Notes: a model not told the origin generated them from the sequence alone. A DNA stretch of 64,000 nt from Pseudomonas pohangensis (GCF_900105995.1 NZ_LT629785.1:992001-1056000); one strand, 5' to 3'. Shown: positions 8,905-18,499, counted from the stretch's first letter. Translations and numbers: made by a program.

Positions 8905-11061
8905 GTGGAAGCACAAGCCAGTTCTGTTCCTTCTAGCCAGGACCCGCGCGGTCAGTACGATGACCCGTTGCTGGACAGTCTGTTGACGCTCTGTGAGTTG
9001 CACCAGAAGTCGGCCAGTCGAGCCATGTTGACCAGTGGGTTGCCGTTGCCGGCCCAGCGTCTGACGGCAGAACTGTTGCCGCGGGCGGCCGCCCGTGCTG
9101 GCTTGCAGGGGCGCTTGCTGCGCCGCCGGCTGGAGCAGATTCCGGCCATAGCCTTGCCGGCACTGCTGCTGCTCGGGGGCGGGCGCTGCGCCATATTGCA
9201 GGGCTGGCTTGAAGACGGCCGGGCGCGGCTGCTGCTCAGTGAGAGCGATGGCGGCACGGTCGAGGTTGAGCGCTCGACGCTGGCGGAAGACTATGCCGGC
9301 GAAGTGTTTTTTGCCCAGCCACGGCATAAATACGATCTCAACTCCGGCGAACTGGTGCCGCGCACCCAGTCCTGGTTTCGTGACACGCTCAAGCGCTCGC
9401 GCTGGTTGTATGTCGATGCGATAGCCGCGACCTTTCTGGTCAACCTGATCGGCCTGTTTGCTCCGCTGTTCGTAATGAATGTGTACGACCGGGTGGTACC
9501 CAATCAGGCATTTGCCACCCTGTGGATGCTGGCGATCGGGATTTCCGGGGCCTACCTGTTTGATCTGCTGCTCAAGAGCATGCGTGGCTTGTGTCTGGAT
9601 CTGGCCGGCAAGAAAACCGACCTGATGATTTCGGCGACGCTGTTCGAGCGGATTGCCGGCATGTCGATGCGCTTCCGGCCCAAGCGGGTCGGCAGTTTCG
9701 CGCAGAACATCCATGAGTTTCAGACCCTGCGGGATTTCCTCTCCTCGCTGACCCTGACCACATTGATTGATTTGCCGTTCACCTTGCTGATCCTGCTGGT
9801 GATCGGTGTGCTGGGTGGTCCGCTGGTGTGGATACCGATTCTGGCCTTCCCGTTGGCGCTGTTTTGCGGCTGGCTGCTGCAGAAGCCGCTGGCGGAAACC
9901 ATGGAGCGCACCATGGCGCTCGCTGCCGAGCGCCAGTCGGGGATGATCGAGACCCTGGCCGCGCTGGATGCGGTAAAAGTGAATAATGCGGAAAGCGATC
10001 GTCAGTACAGCTGGGAGCAGACCATCGGTACGCTCAGCCGCCTGGAGTTGCGTGTGCGCATGCTCTCCAGTCTGGCGTTGAACCTGACCCAGTTCGTCCA
10101 GCAACTGGCTGGCGTGGTGATGATCGTTGGCGGTGTCTACCTGATCAGTGACGGCCTGCTCAGCATGGGCGGCCTGATTGCCTGCTACATGCTCAACGGC
10201 CGCGCCCTGACACCTCTGGGGCAGTTGTCGGGGCTGCTTGCCCGCTATCAGCATGCGCGGGTGAGCATGGTCTCGGTCAACCAGATGATGGATCTGCCGC
10301 AGGAACGCAGTGCCGGGGAGCGCCCGCTCACCCGCGCCCGTTTGCAGGGCGCGATCGAATGCCGCGAGCTGAGCTTCAATTATCCCGAACAGAAAAATGC
10401 CGCTTTGCAGGGCGTCAACCTGCTGATCCGGCCGGGCGAGAAGGTTGGCATCATTGGCCGCAGCGGCTCGGGCAAGAGCTCGCTGGCCAAGCTGCTGGTC
10501 GGGCTTTACCAGCCCGACTCGGGCAGTTTGCTGGTTGACGGAGTGGACGTCAGTCAGCTGGATGTCAGCGACCTGCGCCACAACATCGGCTATGTCGCCC
10601 AGGATATCCAGCTATTCAGCGGCACCCTGCGCGACAACCTGGTTTCCGGGGCGCGCTATGTGGAGGACAGCCTGATGCTGCAGGCCGCCGAGCTGGCGGG
10701 TGTACATGAGTTTGCGCGGGTGCATCCCGAGGGTTACGAGATGCAGGTCGGCGAGCGTGGCCAGCAGCTCTCCGGTGGCCAGCGCCAGAACGTTGCGCTG
10801 GCCCGGGCGCTGTTGCTCGACCCGCCGATACTGCTGCTCGACGAGCCGACCAGCGCGATGGACAACACCGGTGAAGAGCGGCTCAAGCAGCGCCTGCTGC
10901 CACTGATTGCCAACAAGACCCTGGTGCTGGTCACCCACAGAATGTCCATGCTGGCGCTGGTCGATCGGGTGGTGATCATCGACAAGGGACGCATCATTGC
11001 CGACGGGTCCAAGAACAGTGTCATGGAAGCTTTGAAAAAGGGGCAGATCAGTGTTGCTTAA
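8905..11061 (+). CDS. lapB: Type I secretion ABC transporter/permease of the adhesin (LapB)
   Basis: This 718-residue inner-membrane exporter subunit uses ATP to drive one-step secretion of the adhesin. It has an N-terminal C39-peptidase-like domain without an obvious catalytic Cys (about 20-150), a six-helix ABC membrane region (about 165-450), and a nucleotide-binding domain with Walker A GRSGSGKSS (about 518), signature LSGGQ (about 621) and Walker B ILLLDEP (about 642). The sequence closely follows LapB as I remember it. The start is GTG 8905; the ribosome-binding site is weak. The 3' end overlaps the membrane-fusion gene by 11 bases, so the two are translationally coupled. The outer-membrane partner (LapE/TolC type) is not in the window. 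Confidence 0.92.
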   Translation: MEAQASSVPSSQDPRGQYDDPLLDSLLTLCELHQKSASRAMLTSGLPLPAQRLTAELLPRAAARAGLQGRLLRRRLEQIPAIALPALLLLGGGRCAILQGWLEDGRARLLLSESDGGTVEVERSTLAEDYAGEVFFAQPRHKYDLNSGELVPRTQSWFRDTLKRSRWLYVDAIAATFLVNLIGLFAPLFVMNVYDRVVPNQAFATLWMLAIGISGAYLFDLLLKSMRGLCLDLAGKKTDLMISATLFERIAGMSMRFRPKRVGSFAQNIHEFQTLRDFLSSLTLTTLIDLPFTLLILLVIGVLGGPLVWIPILAFPLALFCGWLLQKPLAETMERTMALAAERQSGMIETLAALDAVKVNNAESDRQYSWEQTIGTLSRLELRVRMLSSLALNLTQFVQQLAGVVMIVGGVYLISDGLLSMGGLIACYMLNGRALTPLGQLSGLLARYQHARVSMVSVNQMMDLPQERSAGERPLTRARLQGAIECRELSFNYPEQKNAALQGVNLLIRPGEKVGIIGRSGSGKSSLAKLLVGLYQPDSGSLLVDGVDVSQLDVSDLRHNIGYVAQDIQLFSGTLRDNLVSGARYVEDSLMLQAAELAGVHEFARVHPEGYEMQVGERGQQLSGGQRQNVALARALLLDPPILLLDEPTSAMDNTGEERLKQRLLPLIANKTLVLVTHRMSMLALVDRVVIIDKGRIIADGSKNSVMEALKKGQISVA

Positions 11062-12424
11062 GCAGGGGCCGAGAGGCTGGCTGACGGCTGTCAGGGCGTA
11101 CTTCAACGGCACCGGCAGTCATTCCGATGAGCCATTGCCGGAAGTGCGCAAGGCACTGTTTGAAGACGCGCCGAAAGTGGTGCGCCTGACCATCTGGTCG
11201 CTGGTCGGCTTCTTCCTGTTCGCGGTGCTGTGGGCGCACTACGCCCAGGTTGACGAAGTCACCCGTGGCGAGGGCAAGGCTATCCCTTCCTCCAAGTTGC
11301 AGAAAGTGCAGAACCTTGAGGGCGGGATTGTCGAGGAGCTGTTCGTGCATGAGGGGCAGGTGGTGAATGTCGGTGATCCGCTGATTCGCCTGGATGACAC
11401 GCGCTTTTCCTCGAATGTCGGTGAAACCGAAGCCGATCGCCTGGGCCTGATGCTGCGCGTACAGCGTCTGACCGCCGAAAGTGCTGGCCGGCCGCTGGAA
11501 TATTCGGATGCCATCAAGGAGGTTTCGCCGGAGCTGGTGAGCAATGAGCAGGCCTTGTTCGAGAGCCGGTATCAGCAGCTCGAGGATGAAGTGGCTGGCC
11601 TGAAAGAACAGCTGATCCAGCGCCGCCAGGAATTGCGCGAGTTGCGTTCCAAGCAGGAGCAGTACCGTTCCAGCCTGGTGTTGCTGCGCAAGGAAATCGG
11701 CATGTCCGAACCGCTGGTGGCCACCGGCGCGATTTCGCAGGTGGAAATCCTGCGGCTCAAGCGCGCCGAAGTGGAAAGCCGCGGCATGCTGGACTCCACC
11801 AGTCTGGCAATCCCGCGCGCCGAATCGGCGATCACCGAAGTCGAGCGCAAGATCGACGAGACCCGTGGACGCTTCCGCAGCGAGGCATTGGCGCAACGGA
11901 ATGAAGCGCAAACCGAACTGAACAAGCTCACCGCCACTGGCAAGGCACTGAAAGACCGGGTGCAGCGCACTCTGGTCACTTCGCCGGTGCGCGGTATCGT
12001 CAAGCAGTTGCTGGTCAATACTATTGGCGGGATTGTCCAGCCGGGCAGTGATCTGGTGGAGATCGTGCCGCTGGATGACACCCTGCTGGTCGAGGCGCGC
12101 ATTCGTCCCCAGGACATTGCGTTCCTGCATCCGGGGCAGGAGGCGATGGTCAAGTTCACCGCTTACGATTTCACCATCTATGGCGGTTTGCCGGCCAAGC
12201 TGGAGCAGATCGGCGCCGACACCATCACCGACGACAAGGGCAACAGCTTTTACCTGATCAAGTTGCGCACCGACAAAAGCTACCTGGGTCCGGCCGATCA
12301 CCCCTTGCTGATCATTCCGGGCATGGTTGCTTCGGTAGACATCATCACCGGCAAGAAGAGCGTGCTCAGCTACCTGCTCAAGCCGATCCTGCGCGCCCGG
12401 GCCGAGGCACTGCGCGAGCGTTGA
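11051..12424 (+). CDS. lapC: Type I secretion membrane-fusion protein (LapC, HlyD family)
   Basis: This 457-residue periplasmic adaptor links the ABC exporter to the outer-membrane channel. It has a cytoplasmic N-terminus of about 35 residues, one membrane helix (about 38-58, around LVGFFLFAVLWAHYA), a lipoyl-like segment (VQNLEGGIVEELFVHEGQ), a long coiled coil (about 150-320), and a C-terminal beta-barrel with the HlyD pattern VTSPVRGIVKQL. The start is GTG 11051, inside the end of the transporter gene. It is the last gene of the secretion operon and is followed at once by a hairpin repeat. Confidence 0.92.
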   Translation: MLLKQGPRGWLTAVRAYFNGTGSHSDEPLPEVRKALFEDAPKVVRLTIWSLVGFFLFAVLWAHYAQVDEVTRGEGKAIPSSKLQKVQNLEGGIVEELFVHEGQVVNVGDPLIRLDDTRFSSNVGETEADRLGLMLRVQRLTAESAGRPLEYSDAIKEVSPELVSNEQALFESRYQQLEDEVAGLKEQLIQRRQELRELRSKQEQYRSSLVLLRKEIGMSEPLVATGAISQVEILRLKRAEVESRGMLDSTSLAIPRAESAITEVERKIDETRGRFRSEALAQRNEAQTELNKLTATGKALKDRVQRTLVTSPVRGIVKQLLVNTIGGIVQPGSDLVEIVPLDDTLLVEARIRPQDIAFLHPGQEAMVKFTAYDFTIYGGLPAKLEQIGADTITDDKGNSFYLIKLRTDKSYLGPADHPLLIIPGMVASVDIITGKKSVLSYLLKPILRARAEALRER

Positions 12425-12449
12425 GGTTAGGCCGGATTACGCCGGGAAA

Positions 12450-12515
12450 CGTAGGGTGGGCTTCAGCCCACCGCGCTCGGGAGCATTATTTTGGTGGGCT
12501 GAAGCCCACCCTACG
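12450..12515. repeat. Intergenic hairpin repeat, copy 1
   Basis: Two copies of the self-complementary core TGGGCTTCAGCCCA face each other as CGTAGGG...CCCTACG around a short spacer. It lies between lapC and mmsB (convergent genes) and can form a long stem. No clear T-run follows. Confidence 0.85.
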
Positions 12516-12549
12516 CCCACCCTGCGCGTACTCGAGCTGGACGCTGCTG

Positions 12550-13434
12550 TTACTCGACAAACAGCTTCTGCACCGCCGAGAAGTCCAGCTTGCCTTTGCC
12601 CTGTTTGATCATCAGGCGGTACAGCTGCAGTGCCAGCGAACCCATTGGCGTGCTGCTGCCGGTGGACTGCGCGGCTTCCTGGGCCAGGCCCAGATCCTTG
12701 GTCATCAGCTCGGTAGCAAAACCGCCGCTGTAATCATGGGACGCCGGGGCATTTTCCATGACGCCGGGCCACGGATTGTATTTCTCCAGCGACCAGTTGC
12801 CGCCGGAGCTCTGGCGCATGATCTCGGCCAGGGCCGACGGATCCAGACCATTGGCCACGCCGAGCGCCATGGCTTCGGCAGTGCCGAGCATGTGCACCGC
12901 GAGTAGCTGGTTGTTGCACACCTTGGCTACCTGTCCGGCACCGGCCGGGCCGGCGTGGAAGATGTTCTTGCCCATCGCGGCGAGGATTTCGCGGGCCTTT
13001 TCCAGCGTCGCTGCCGCGCCACCGGTCATGAACGTCAGGGTGCCGGCAGCGGCACCGGCGGTGCCGCCGGAGACGGGGGCGTCGAGCATCTCGATACCCA
13101 TTTGCGCTGCTGCGGCGTGCACCTTGCGGGCGGCGTCGGGGGCGATGGTCGAGCACTCGAGTACCAGACTGCCGGCCTGGATATAGGACAGCAGGCCGTC
13201 GTCGCCCAGATACAGGCCTTCGACGTGGCGGCTGGCGGGCAACATGGACACCACAATCTGCACGCCTTCGATGGCATCCCGGGCGCTGTTGCTGGCCTTG
13301 CCGCCGGCCGCGACCAGTTGCTCGAGCGCGCTCGGCACCAGATCAAAGCCGCTAACCTCATGGCCGGCCTTGACCAGATTGCAGGCCATTGGCAGGCCCA
13401 TGTGGCCGAGGCCGATAAACGCGATCTTGCTCAT
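12550..13434 (-). CDS. mmsB: 3-hydroxyisobutyrate dehydrogenase
   Basis: A 294-residue NAD-dependent enzyme that oxidises 3-hydroxyisobutyrate to methylmalonate semialdehyde in valine breakdown. The N-terminal Rossmann motif is GLGHMG. The family substrate motif DAPVSGGTAGA and the catalytic lysine segment GAGQVAKVCNNQL are present. ATG 13434 is chosen because AAGGAGA lies 7-8 bases upstream; a longer frame to 13464 has no such site. It is the last gene of the catabolic cluster, whose mmsA product uses the semialdehyde made here. Confidence 0.94.
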   Translation of the reverse strand: MSKIAFIGLGHMGLPMACNLVKAGHEVSGFDLVPSALEQLVAAGGKASNSARDAIEGVQIVVSMLPASRHVEGLYLGDDGLLSYIQAGSLVLECSTIAPDAARKVHAAAAQMGIEMLDAPVSGGTAGAAAGTLTFMTGGAAATLEKAREILAAMGKNIFHAGPAGAGQVAKVCNNQLLAVHMLGTAEAMALGVANGLDPSALAEIMRQSSGGNWSLEKYNPWPGVMENAPASHDYSGGFATELMTKDLGLAQEAAQSTGSSTPMGSLALQLYRLMIKQGKGKLDFSAVQKLFVE

Positions 13435-13463
13435 TGTGGTTCTCCTTGGTGTTACGGGGAGCA

Positions 13464-13524
13464 CGTAGGGTGGGCTTCAGCCCACCACGACGGCGCATTT
13501 TGGTGGGCTCAAGCCCACCCTACG
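13464..13524. repeat. Intergenic hairpin repeat, copy 2
   Basis: Inverted CGTAGGGTGGGCTTCAGCCC-type arms with a short spacer, located between the hydrolase gene and mmsB. In the right arm the core reads TGGGCTCAAGCCCA. Confidence 0.85.
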
Positions 13525-13544
13525 AGAGTTTGATCAGCTATTGC

Positions 13545-14648
13545 TCACAAATCGGCCAGCGGATGCGCACCTTCCCAGCTTGGGTTGAAATGCGCGTCAA
13601 TCACCGCCTGGGGAATATTCGCAATGGCTGGCCAGTGCCAGTGCGGGCTGTTGTCCTTGTCGATCAGCAGGGCACGCACGCCTTCGGGAAACTCCGGATT
13701 ACGGCAGCAGTTCAGGCTCATGGCGTATTCCATGCGGAATACCTCGGCCAGCGACAGGTAACGGGCGCGGGCGATCTGCTCCCAGGCCAGCTGTGCCGAG
13801 AGCGGGCAGCCTTTGCCCAGTGTCTTGGCGGCGCGGGCAAACAGTGCATCGCTGTCGTCCTGCAGGCTGCTCAGGGCGGCCCAGGCGCCGGCGGCATCGG
13901 TGACATCGAGCAGCGCATCGATACGTTCCCGGCGGGGCAGCAACTGCGCTGCGGGTAACAGCTCGCGTGCTTCGTGTTCCAGCGCGCGCAGCAGGCTGTT
14001 CAGTTGCGCGGCGGCCTGACTCTGCCAGTTCAGTTGCAGCAGGCCATCGATGAGGTTTTCCTGCTGGTCTTCGCCCAGACAGCGATCGGCCATACCCAGG
14101 TCCAGCGCATCGCGGGCATTGACCTGGGCAGCGCTGAGGCCGAGGAACAGGCCCAGTTTGCCCGGCAGGCGCGAGAGGAACCAGCTGCCACCGACATCGG
14201 GGAACAGGCCGATGCTGATTTCCGGCATCGACAACTTGCTCGACGGGGTGACGATGCGCACGCCGGCGCCCTGCATCAGGCCCATGCCGCCGCCCATCAC
14301 GTAGCCGTGGCCCCAGCAGAGCAGAGGTTTCGGGTAGGTGTGGATGCGGTGGTCGAGGCGGTATTCGTCGGCGAAGAAGCGTGCCGCCAGCGGTGGTACC
14401 TCGCCCGGGTGGGCACGGCAGGCTTCGACCAGCTGGATCACGTCGCCTCCGGCGCAGAAGGCTTTCGGCCCGTTGCCGCGCAGCAGCACGCAGACGATTT
14501 GCGGGTCAGTCGCCCAGGCCTGCAGTTGTGCGTCGAGCGCATGAATCATGCCCAGAGTCAGGGCATTCAGGCTCTTGGCCGCATCCAGTGTGGCAATGCC
14601 GATGCGTGCCCCGTGTTGCCCTTGCAGCTCTTCGAAAATCACGTTCAT
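13545..14648 (-). CDS. 3-hydroxyisobutyryl-CoA hydrolase (enoyl-CoA hydratase/isomerase family)
   Basis: This 367-residue crotonase-fold enzyme should release 3-hydroxyisobutyrate from its CoA ester in valine catabolism. Typical HIBCH features are AFCAGGDV in the oxyanion region, GYVMGGGMGLMQGAGVRIVT, MPEISIGLFPDVGGSWFLSR, and a C-terminal extension ending in RALLIDKDNSPHW, which ordinary hydratases lack. ATG 14648 has GAGAG about 9 bases upstream; the in-frame TTG at 14660 is less likely. It sits between the hydratase and dehydrogenase of the same pathway, separated from each by a hairpin repeat. Confidence 0.92.
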   Translation of the reverse strand: MNVIFEELQGQHGARIGIATLDAAKSLNALTLGMIHALDAQLQAWATDPQIVCVLLRGNGPKAFCAGGDVIQLVEACRAHPGEVPPLAARFFADEYRLDHRIHTYPKPLLCWGHGYVMGGGMGLMQGAGVRIVTPSSKLSMPEISIGLFPDVGGSWFLSRLPGKLGLFLGLSAAQVNARDALDLGMADRCLGEDQQENLIDGLLQLNWQSQAAAQLNSLLRALEHEARELLPAAQLLPRRERIDALLDVTDAAGAWAALSSLQDDSDALFARAAKTLGKGCPLSAQLAWEQIARARYLSLAEVFRMEYAMSLNCCRNPEFPEGVRALLIDKDNSPHWHWPAIANIPQAVIDAHFNPSWEGAHPLADL

Positions 14649-14661
14649 TGATGCTCTCAAA

Positions 14662-14717
14662 CGTAGGGTGGGCTTGAGCTCACCGGCAGAAAGATCGTGG
14701 TGGGCTGAAGCCCACCC
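14662..14717. repeat. Intergenic hairpin repeat, copy 3
   Basis: Same family as copies 1 and 2, between the enoyl-CoA hydratase and hydrolase genes. The left arm carries a GAGCTCACC variant and the distal CTACG is lost from the right arm, so this copy is slightly degenerate. Confidence 0.8.
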
Positions 14718-14722
14718 CGGGG

Positions 14723-15541
14723 TTACTTGTTATGCCACTGCGGGTCGCGTTTTTCGAGGAAGGCATTGACTCCCTCGCGGGTGTCCTGGGCGTCGAACAG
14801 TTGCACGAAGCGCTCGCGCTCCTCCGGCAGCCAGCTGTTCGGGCTGCGTTCACGGGCGCCCTGGATCAGCGGCTTGATGGTGCGTACCGACACCGGGCTC
14901 TGCCGCGCCACCTTGGCCGCCAGCAACAGGGCGGTGCCGCGGGCTTCGCCGCTATCCACCACCTGCTCGACCAGCCCGATGCGCAGGGCGGTTTCGCTAT
15001 CCACCCGGTCGCCGCAGAGAATCATGCGCTTGGCCCAGCCTTCACCGACCAGCCAGGACAGGTTCTGTGTGCCACCGGCGCAGGGCAGCAGGCCCACTGC
15101 GGCTTCCGGCAGGGCCATCTGCGCCTGGCGCTCGGCGATGCGGATATCACAGGCCAGTGCGCACTCCAGTCCGCCACCCATGGCGTAGCCGTTGATCGCG
15201 GCAATCGATACGCCGCGGAAATCGCGCAGGGCCTCGAAGGCTTCACCAAAGCGTCGCGCCATTTCCTGGGCACGGGCCTTGTCGCCATCGGCAAACAGGT
15301 TGAGGTCGGCGCCGGCGCTGAAGAACTTCTGCCCCTGGCCAGTGATCACCAGCGCGTAGATGTCGTCGTCGCGGTTGAGGTGTTCGACCAATTGCTTGAG
15401 GCCGATCAGCGATTCGCGATCCCAGGTGTTGGCTGGCGGGTTATTGATGGTCACCAGGGCCGTGTGGCCGTGCTTTTCCACGGTCAGCTTGTGGGTCAGG
15501 TCGAAACTGCCGGGTTTGTAGACTTCCATGGCGGTGTTCAT
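14723..15541 (-). CDS. Enoyl-CoA hydratase (valine/branched-chain degradation)
   Basis: A 272-residue crotonase-superfamily protein with the oxyanion-hole segments FFSAGADLNLF and NGYAMGGGLECALACD and the catalytic region PEAAVGLLPCAGGTQ. In this context it probably hydrates methacrylyl-CoA to 3-hydroxyisobutyryl-CoA. ATG 15541 is preceded by AAGGAA about 10 bases upstream. Substrate specificity is inferred from the neighbours, since the fold alone does not reveal it. Confidence 0.9.
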   Translation of the reverse strand: MNTAMEVYKPGSFDLTHKLTVEKHGHTALVTINNPPANTWDRESLIGLKQLVEHLNRDDDIYALVITGQGQKFFSAGADLNLFADGDKARAQEMARRFGEAFEALRDFRGVSIAAINGYAMGGGLECALACDIRIAERQAQMALPEAAVGLLPCAGGTQNLSWLVGEGWAKRMILCGDRVDSETALRIGLVEQVVDSGEARGTALLLAAKVARQSPVSVRTIKPLIQGARERSPNSWLPEERERFVQLFDAQDTREGVNAFLEKRDPQWHNK

Positions 15542-15563
15542 AAGAATTTCATTCCTTCTCAGT

Positions 15564-15627
15564 CGTAGGGTGGGCTTGAGCCCACCAAGGCTGTGATGCG
15601 TGTCGGTGGGCTGAAGCCCACCCTACG
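15564..15627. repeat. Intergenic hairpin repeat, copy 4
   Basis: Inverted CGTAGGG...CCCTACG arms around the TGGGCT core, between the acyl-CoA dehydrogenase and hydratase genes. Confidence 0.85.
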
Positions 15628-15634
15628 GGTTCGG

Positions 15635-16798
15635 TTACAGCAGGTTATCCAGCATGCCGCCCTGTTCGAGCAGGCGGCGTGCGGTAATTACCCGCATGAT
15701 TTCGTTGGTGCCTTCAAGTATCTGGTGCACGCGGCTGTCGCGTACCCAGCGCTCCAGCGGGTAGTCGTTTAAATAACCGTAGCCGCCATGCAGTTGCAAG
15801 GCCTGGTTGCACAGGTCGAAGCAGTGGTCGGTGGCAAAGCGTTTGGCCATGGCGCAATAGAGAGTGGCCTCGGCGTGCTGGTGGTCCAGTTTGTGTGCGG
15901 CCAGGCGTACCATCTGGCGGCTGGCGGTGAGGTCAGTGAACATGTCGGCCAGCTTGAACTGCAGGGCCTGGAACTCGGCCAGGGCCTTGCCGAATTGCTT
16001 GCGCTCCTCGACATAGCGCAGGCTCTGCTCCAGTGCGGCCTGGGCAGCACCGAGCGAGCAGCTGGCGATATTCAGCCGGCCACCGTCCAGGCCCTTCATG
16101 GCGTAGACGAAGCCCTGGCCCTCCGGCCCGATGCGGTTGCTGGCCGGGATGCGGGCGCCTTCAAAGGTGATGGTGCGTGTAGGTTGTGCACACCAGCCCA
16201 TCTTCAGTTCGTTGCGGCCGTATTTCACCCCGGGGGTGTCGCCGGGCACCAGGAAGCAGGAAATCCCCTTGGGTCCGTCTTCACCGGTGCGGGCCATGAC
16301 GATCAGTACGTCGGTACTGCCGGCGCCGGAGATAAAGCACTTGCTGCCATCCAGCACATAGTCGTCGCCATCGCGGCGGGCGCGGGTGCGCAGACGGCCG
16401 GCATCGGAGCCGGCATCCGGTTCGGTGAGGCAGTAGGAGGCGAGAAACTCACCGCCGATCAGGCCTGGCAGCCATTGGTCTTTCAGCGCCTGGTCGCCAA
16501 AGCAGGCGAGCATGTTGGCGGCCATGTTGTGGATGGTCATGAACGCAGTGGTGGCCACGCAACCGGCAGCCAGTTGTTCGAAAATCAGCGAGCTGGTCAG
16601 GCGCGACAGGCCCAGACCACCGTCGTCTTCACTGATGTACAGGCCGAGAAAGCCCTGTTCGGCGGCGCGCCTGATCACGTCGACCGGGAAGTGATGATCA
16701 CGATCCCAGTCGGCTGCGTGTGGTGCCAGTTCGGCGGCGGCAAAGGCGCGGGCGCTGTCGACCAGCAGGCGTTGTTCTTCGTCGAGTTCAAAGTCCAT
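15635..16798 (-). CDS. Acyl-CoA dehydrogenase, probably isobutyryl-CoA dehydrogenase
   Basis: A 387-residue FAD flavoenzyme that introduces the alpha-beta double bond in short branched acyl-CoAs. It shows the family sequence YCLTEPDAGSDA (FAD/substrate loop), the KMGWCAQPTRTITFEGARIP stretch, RKQFGKALAEFQ, QLHGGYGYLNDYPLERWVRDSRV and the C-terminal EGTNEIMRVITARRLL. ATG 16798 has AAGGAA 6-7 bases upstream; the longer frame to 16819 is not supported. Its place between mmsA and the hydratase favours isobutyryl-CoA as substrate, but 2-methylbutyryl-CoA is possible. Confidence 0.91.
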   Translation of the reverse strand: MDFELDEEQRLLVDSARAFAAAELAPHAADWDRDHHFPVDVIRRAAEQGFLGLYISEDDGGLGLSRLTSSLIFEQLAAGCVATTAFMTIHNMAANMLACFGDQALKDQWLPGLIGGEFLASYCLTEPDAGSDAGRLRTRARRDGDDYVLDGSKCFISGAGSTDVLIVMARTGEDGPKGISCFLVPGDTPGVKYGRNELKMGWCAQPTRTITFEGARIPASNRIGPEGQGFVYAMKGLDGGRLNIASCSLGAAQAALEQSLRYVEERKQFGKALAEFQALQFKLADMFTDLTASRQMVRLAAHKLDHQHAEATLYCAMAKRFATDHCFDLCNQALQLHGGYGYLNDYPLERWVRDSRVHQILEGTNEIMRVITARRLLEQGGMLDNLL

Positions 16799-16818
16799 AG
16801 GGTTCCTTGAATGCTTCA

Positions 16819-16885
16819 CGTAGGGTGGGCTTCAGCCCACCAGAACGATTGTGCTTTGCAGCGGTGGGCTGAAGCCCACCCTACG
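16819..16885. repeat. Intergenic hairpin repeat, copy 5
   Basis: Well-conserved copy between mmsA and the acyl-CoA dehydrogenase gene: CGTAGGG arms and TGGGCTTCAGCCCA core on both sides of a spacer of about 23 bases. Confidence 0.85.
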
Positions 16886-16899
16886 GTTTTGCCGCTGAA

Positions 16900-18420
16900 T
16901 TACTTCAGGCTGATGGTGGTGTTGACGTGGCCCACTTCGCTTTCGTCCAGCCAGCGCTGGGTGATGGTCTTGGCCTGGGTATAGAACAGGATCACCTGCT
17001 TGCCGTAAGGGCCCAGATCGCCGAGCTTGGAGCCGCGCGAACCGCTGAAGGAGAACAGCGGCACCGGTACCGGAATCGGCACGTTGATACCGACCTGACC
17101 GACATCGATCTCTTCCTGGAAGTGCCGCGCCGCCGCGCCGGAGCGGGTGAAGATGGCGGTGCCGTTGCCGTTCGGATTGGCGTTGACGATGTCGATGGCG
17201 GCGTCGAGGTCCTTGGCCTCCATCACGCACAGCACCGGGCCGAAGATTTCTTCCTTGTAGATGGTCATTTCGGCAGTCACCCCGGAGAACACGGTAGGGC
17301 CGACGAAGTTGCCTTTGTTGTAGCCGGCAACCTGCGGGTTGCGCCCGTCCAGATCGAGGCTGGCACCTTCGGCCACGCCTTTGCCGATCAGGCCGTTGAT
17401 GCGCTCCAGCGCCGAGCAGGAGACCACCGGACCGATGTCGGTGCCGGACTCGACACCGGCGTTGATCTTCAGGGTTTTGGCTTTCTCGATCAGCTCCGGC
17501 AGCCACTCGCGTGCTTCACCGACCATGATCACCACCGGCAGAGCCATGCAGCGCTGGCCAGCCGCGCCGAAGGAGGCACCGAGCAGGTTGTTCAGGGTTT
17601 GCTCGCGCGGTGCGTCGGGCATGACGATGGCGTGGTTTTTCGCCCCCATCATGCACTGCGCACGCTTGCCGTTCTGCGTGGCGCGGTTGTAGACGTGGGT
17701 GCCGACCTTGGTCGAACCGACAAAAGACACCGCCTTGATATCGGGGTGATCGCAGATCAGGTTGACCGCGTCGACACCGCCGTGAATGACGTTGAGCACG
17801 CCGGCCGGAATCCCGGCTTCGATGGCCAGTTCGACCAGACGCATGGTGACCATCGGGTCCTGCTCGGACGGCTTGAGCACGAAGGTGTTGCCGCAGGCGA
17901 TAGCCATCGGGAACATCCACAGCGGAATCATCGCCGGGAAGTTGAACGGGGTAATCCCGGCACACACGCCGATCGGCTGCATCAGGGTGTAGGTATCGAC
18001 ACCGTTAGCCACGTTGTTGGCCATCTCGCCCATTTGCAGGGTGCCGATATTGGCCGCATGTTCGACCACTTCCAGACCGCGGAATACATCGCCCTCGGCA
18101 TCCGGCAGGGTCTTGCCCTGTTCGGCGGTGAGAATGGCGGCCAGCTCTTTCATGTTCTCGCGAATCAGTTGCTGGTACTTGAGGAAGATCCGTGCGCGGG
18201 CGCCGATCGGGGTTTTCTTCCAGGTCTTGAAGGCTTGCTTGGCGCTGGCAACGGCTGCGTCCATTTCTTCGGCGGTGGCGAAAGGCACACGGGCCAGTAC
18301 TTCCTGGGTCGCCGGGTTGACGATGTCGCGCCATTGGGTGGTTTTTGACTCGACGAATTCACCGCCGATCAGCAGTTTTACCGTAGGTACGGCACCTTGC
18401 GTGTTTGCTTGGGTAGTCAT
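16900..18420 (-). CDS. mmsA: Methylmalonate-semialdehyde dehydrogenase (CoA-acylating)
   Basis: A 506-residue aldehyde dehydrogenase that turns methylmalonate semialdehyde into propionyl-CoA, the last step of the valine branch. It has the NAD-binding segment [16 protein letters not shown] (about 157-172), [10 protein letters not shown] (about 231) and the catalytic Cys291 in [10 protein letters not shown]. The C-terminal segment [12 protein letters not shown] is typical of MmsA. Length is normal. It is the first gene of the minus-strand cluster and is divergent from a LysR gene that is its likely regulator. Confidence 0.95.
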   Translation of the reverse strand: MTTQANTQGAVPTVKLLIGGEFVESKTTQWRDIVNPATQEVLARVPFATAEEMDAAVASAKQAFKTWKKTPIGARARIFLKYQQLIRENMKELAAILTAEQGKTLPDAEGDVFRGLEVVEHAANIGTLQMGEMANNVANGVDTYTLMQPIGVCAGITPFNFPAMIPLWMFPMAIACGNTFVLKPSEQDPMVTMRLVELAIEAGIPAGVLNVIHGGVDAVNLICDHPDIKAVSFVGSTKVGTHVYNRATQNGKRAQCMMGAKNHAIVMPDAPREQTLNNLLGASFGAAGQRCMALPVVIMVGEAREWLPELIEKAKTLKINAGVESGTDIGPVVSCSALERINGLIGKGVAEGASLDLDGRNPQVAGYNKGNFVGPTVFSGVTAEMTIYKEEIFGPVLCVMEAKDLDAAIDIVNANPNGNGTAIFTRSGAAARHFQEEIDVGQVGINVPIPVPVPLFSFSGSRGSKLGDLGPYGKQVILFYTQAKTITQRWLDESEVGHVNTTISLK

Positions 18421-18499
18421 TTTTCACACCAGTCTTGGGGACGAAAGTTGATAAGAATTTCCAGCGTGGCTGGTAAGGCCTGTGCCTGGATGGTAACAG

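Noticed and set aside
8827..10581. 584-codon minus-strand frame opposite lapB
   Set aside because: Gln/Arg-rich shadow frame with no domain; the plus strand encodes a complete ABC transporter.
11048..12301. 417-codon minus-strand frame opposite lapC
   Set aside because: Shadow of the HlyD-family gene; no family-like sequence.
16927..18348. 473-codon plus-strand frame opposite mmsA
   Set aside because: His/Asp-rich antisense product without any domain; mmsA is complete on the minus strand.
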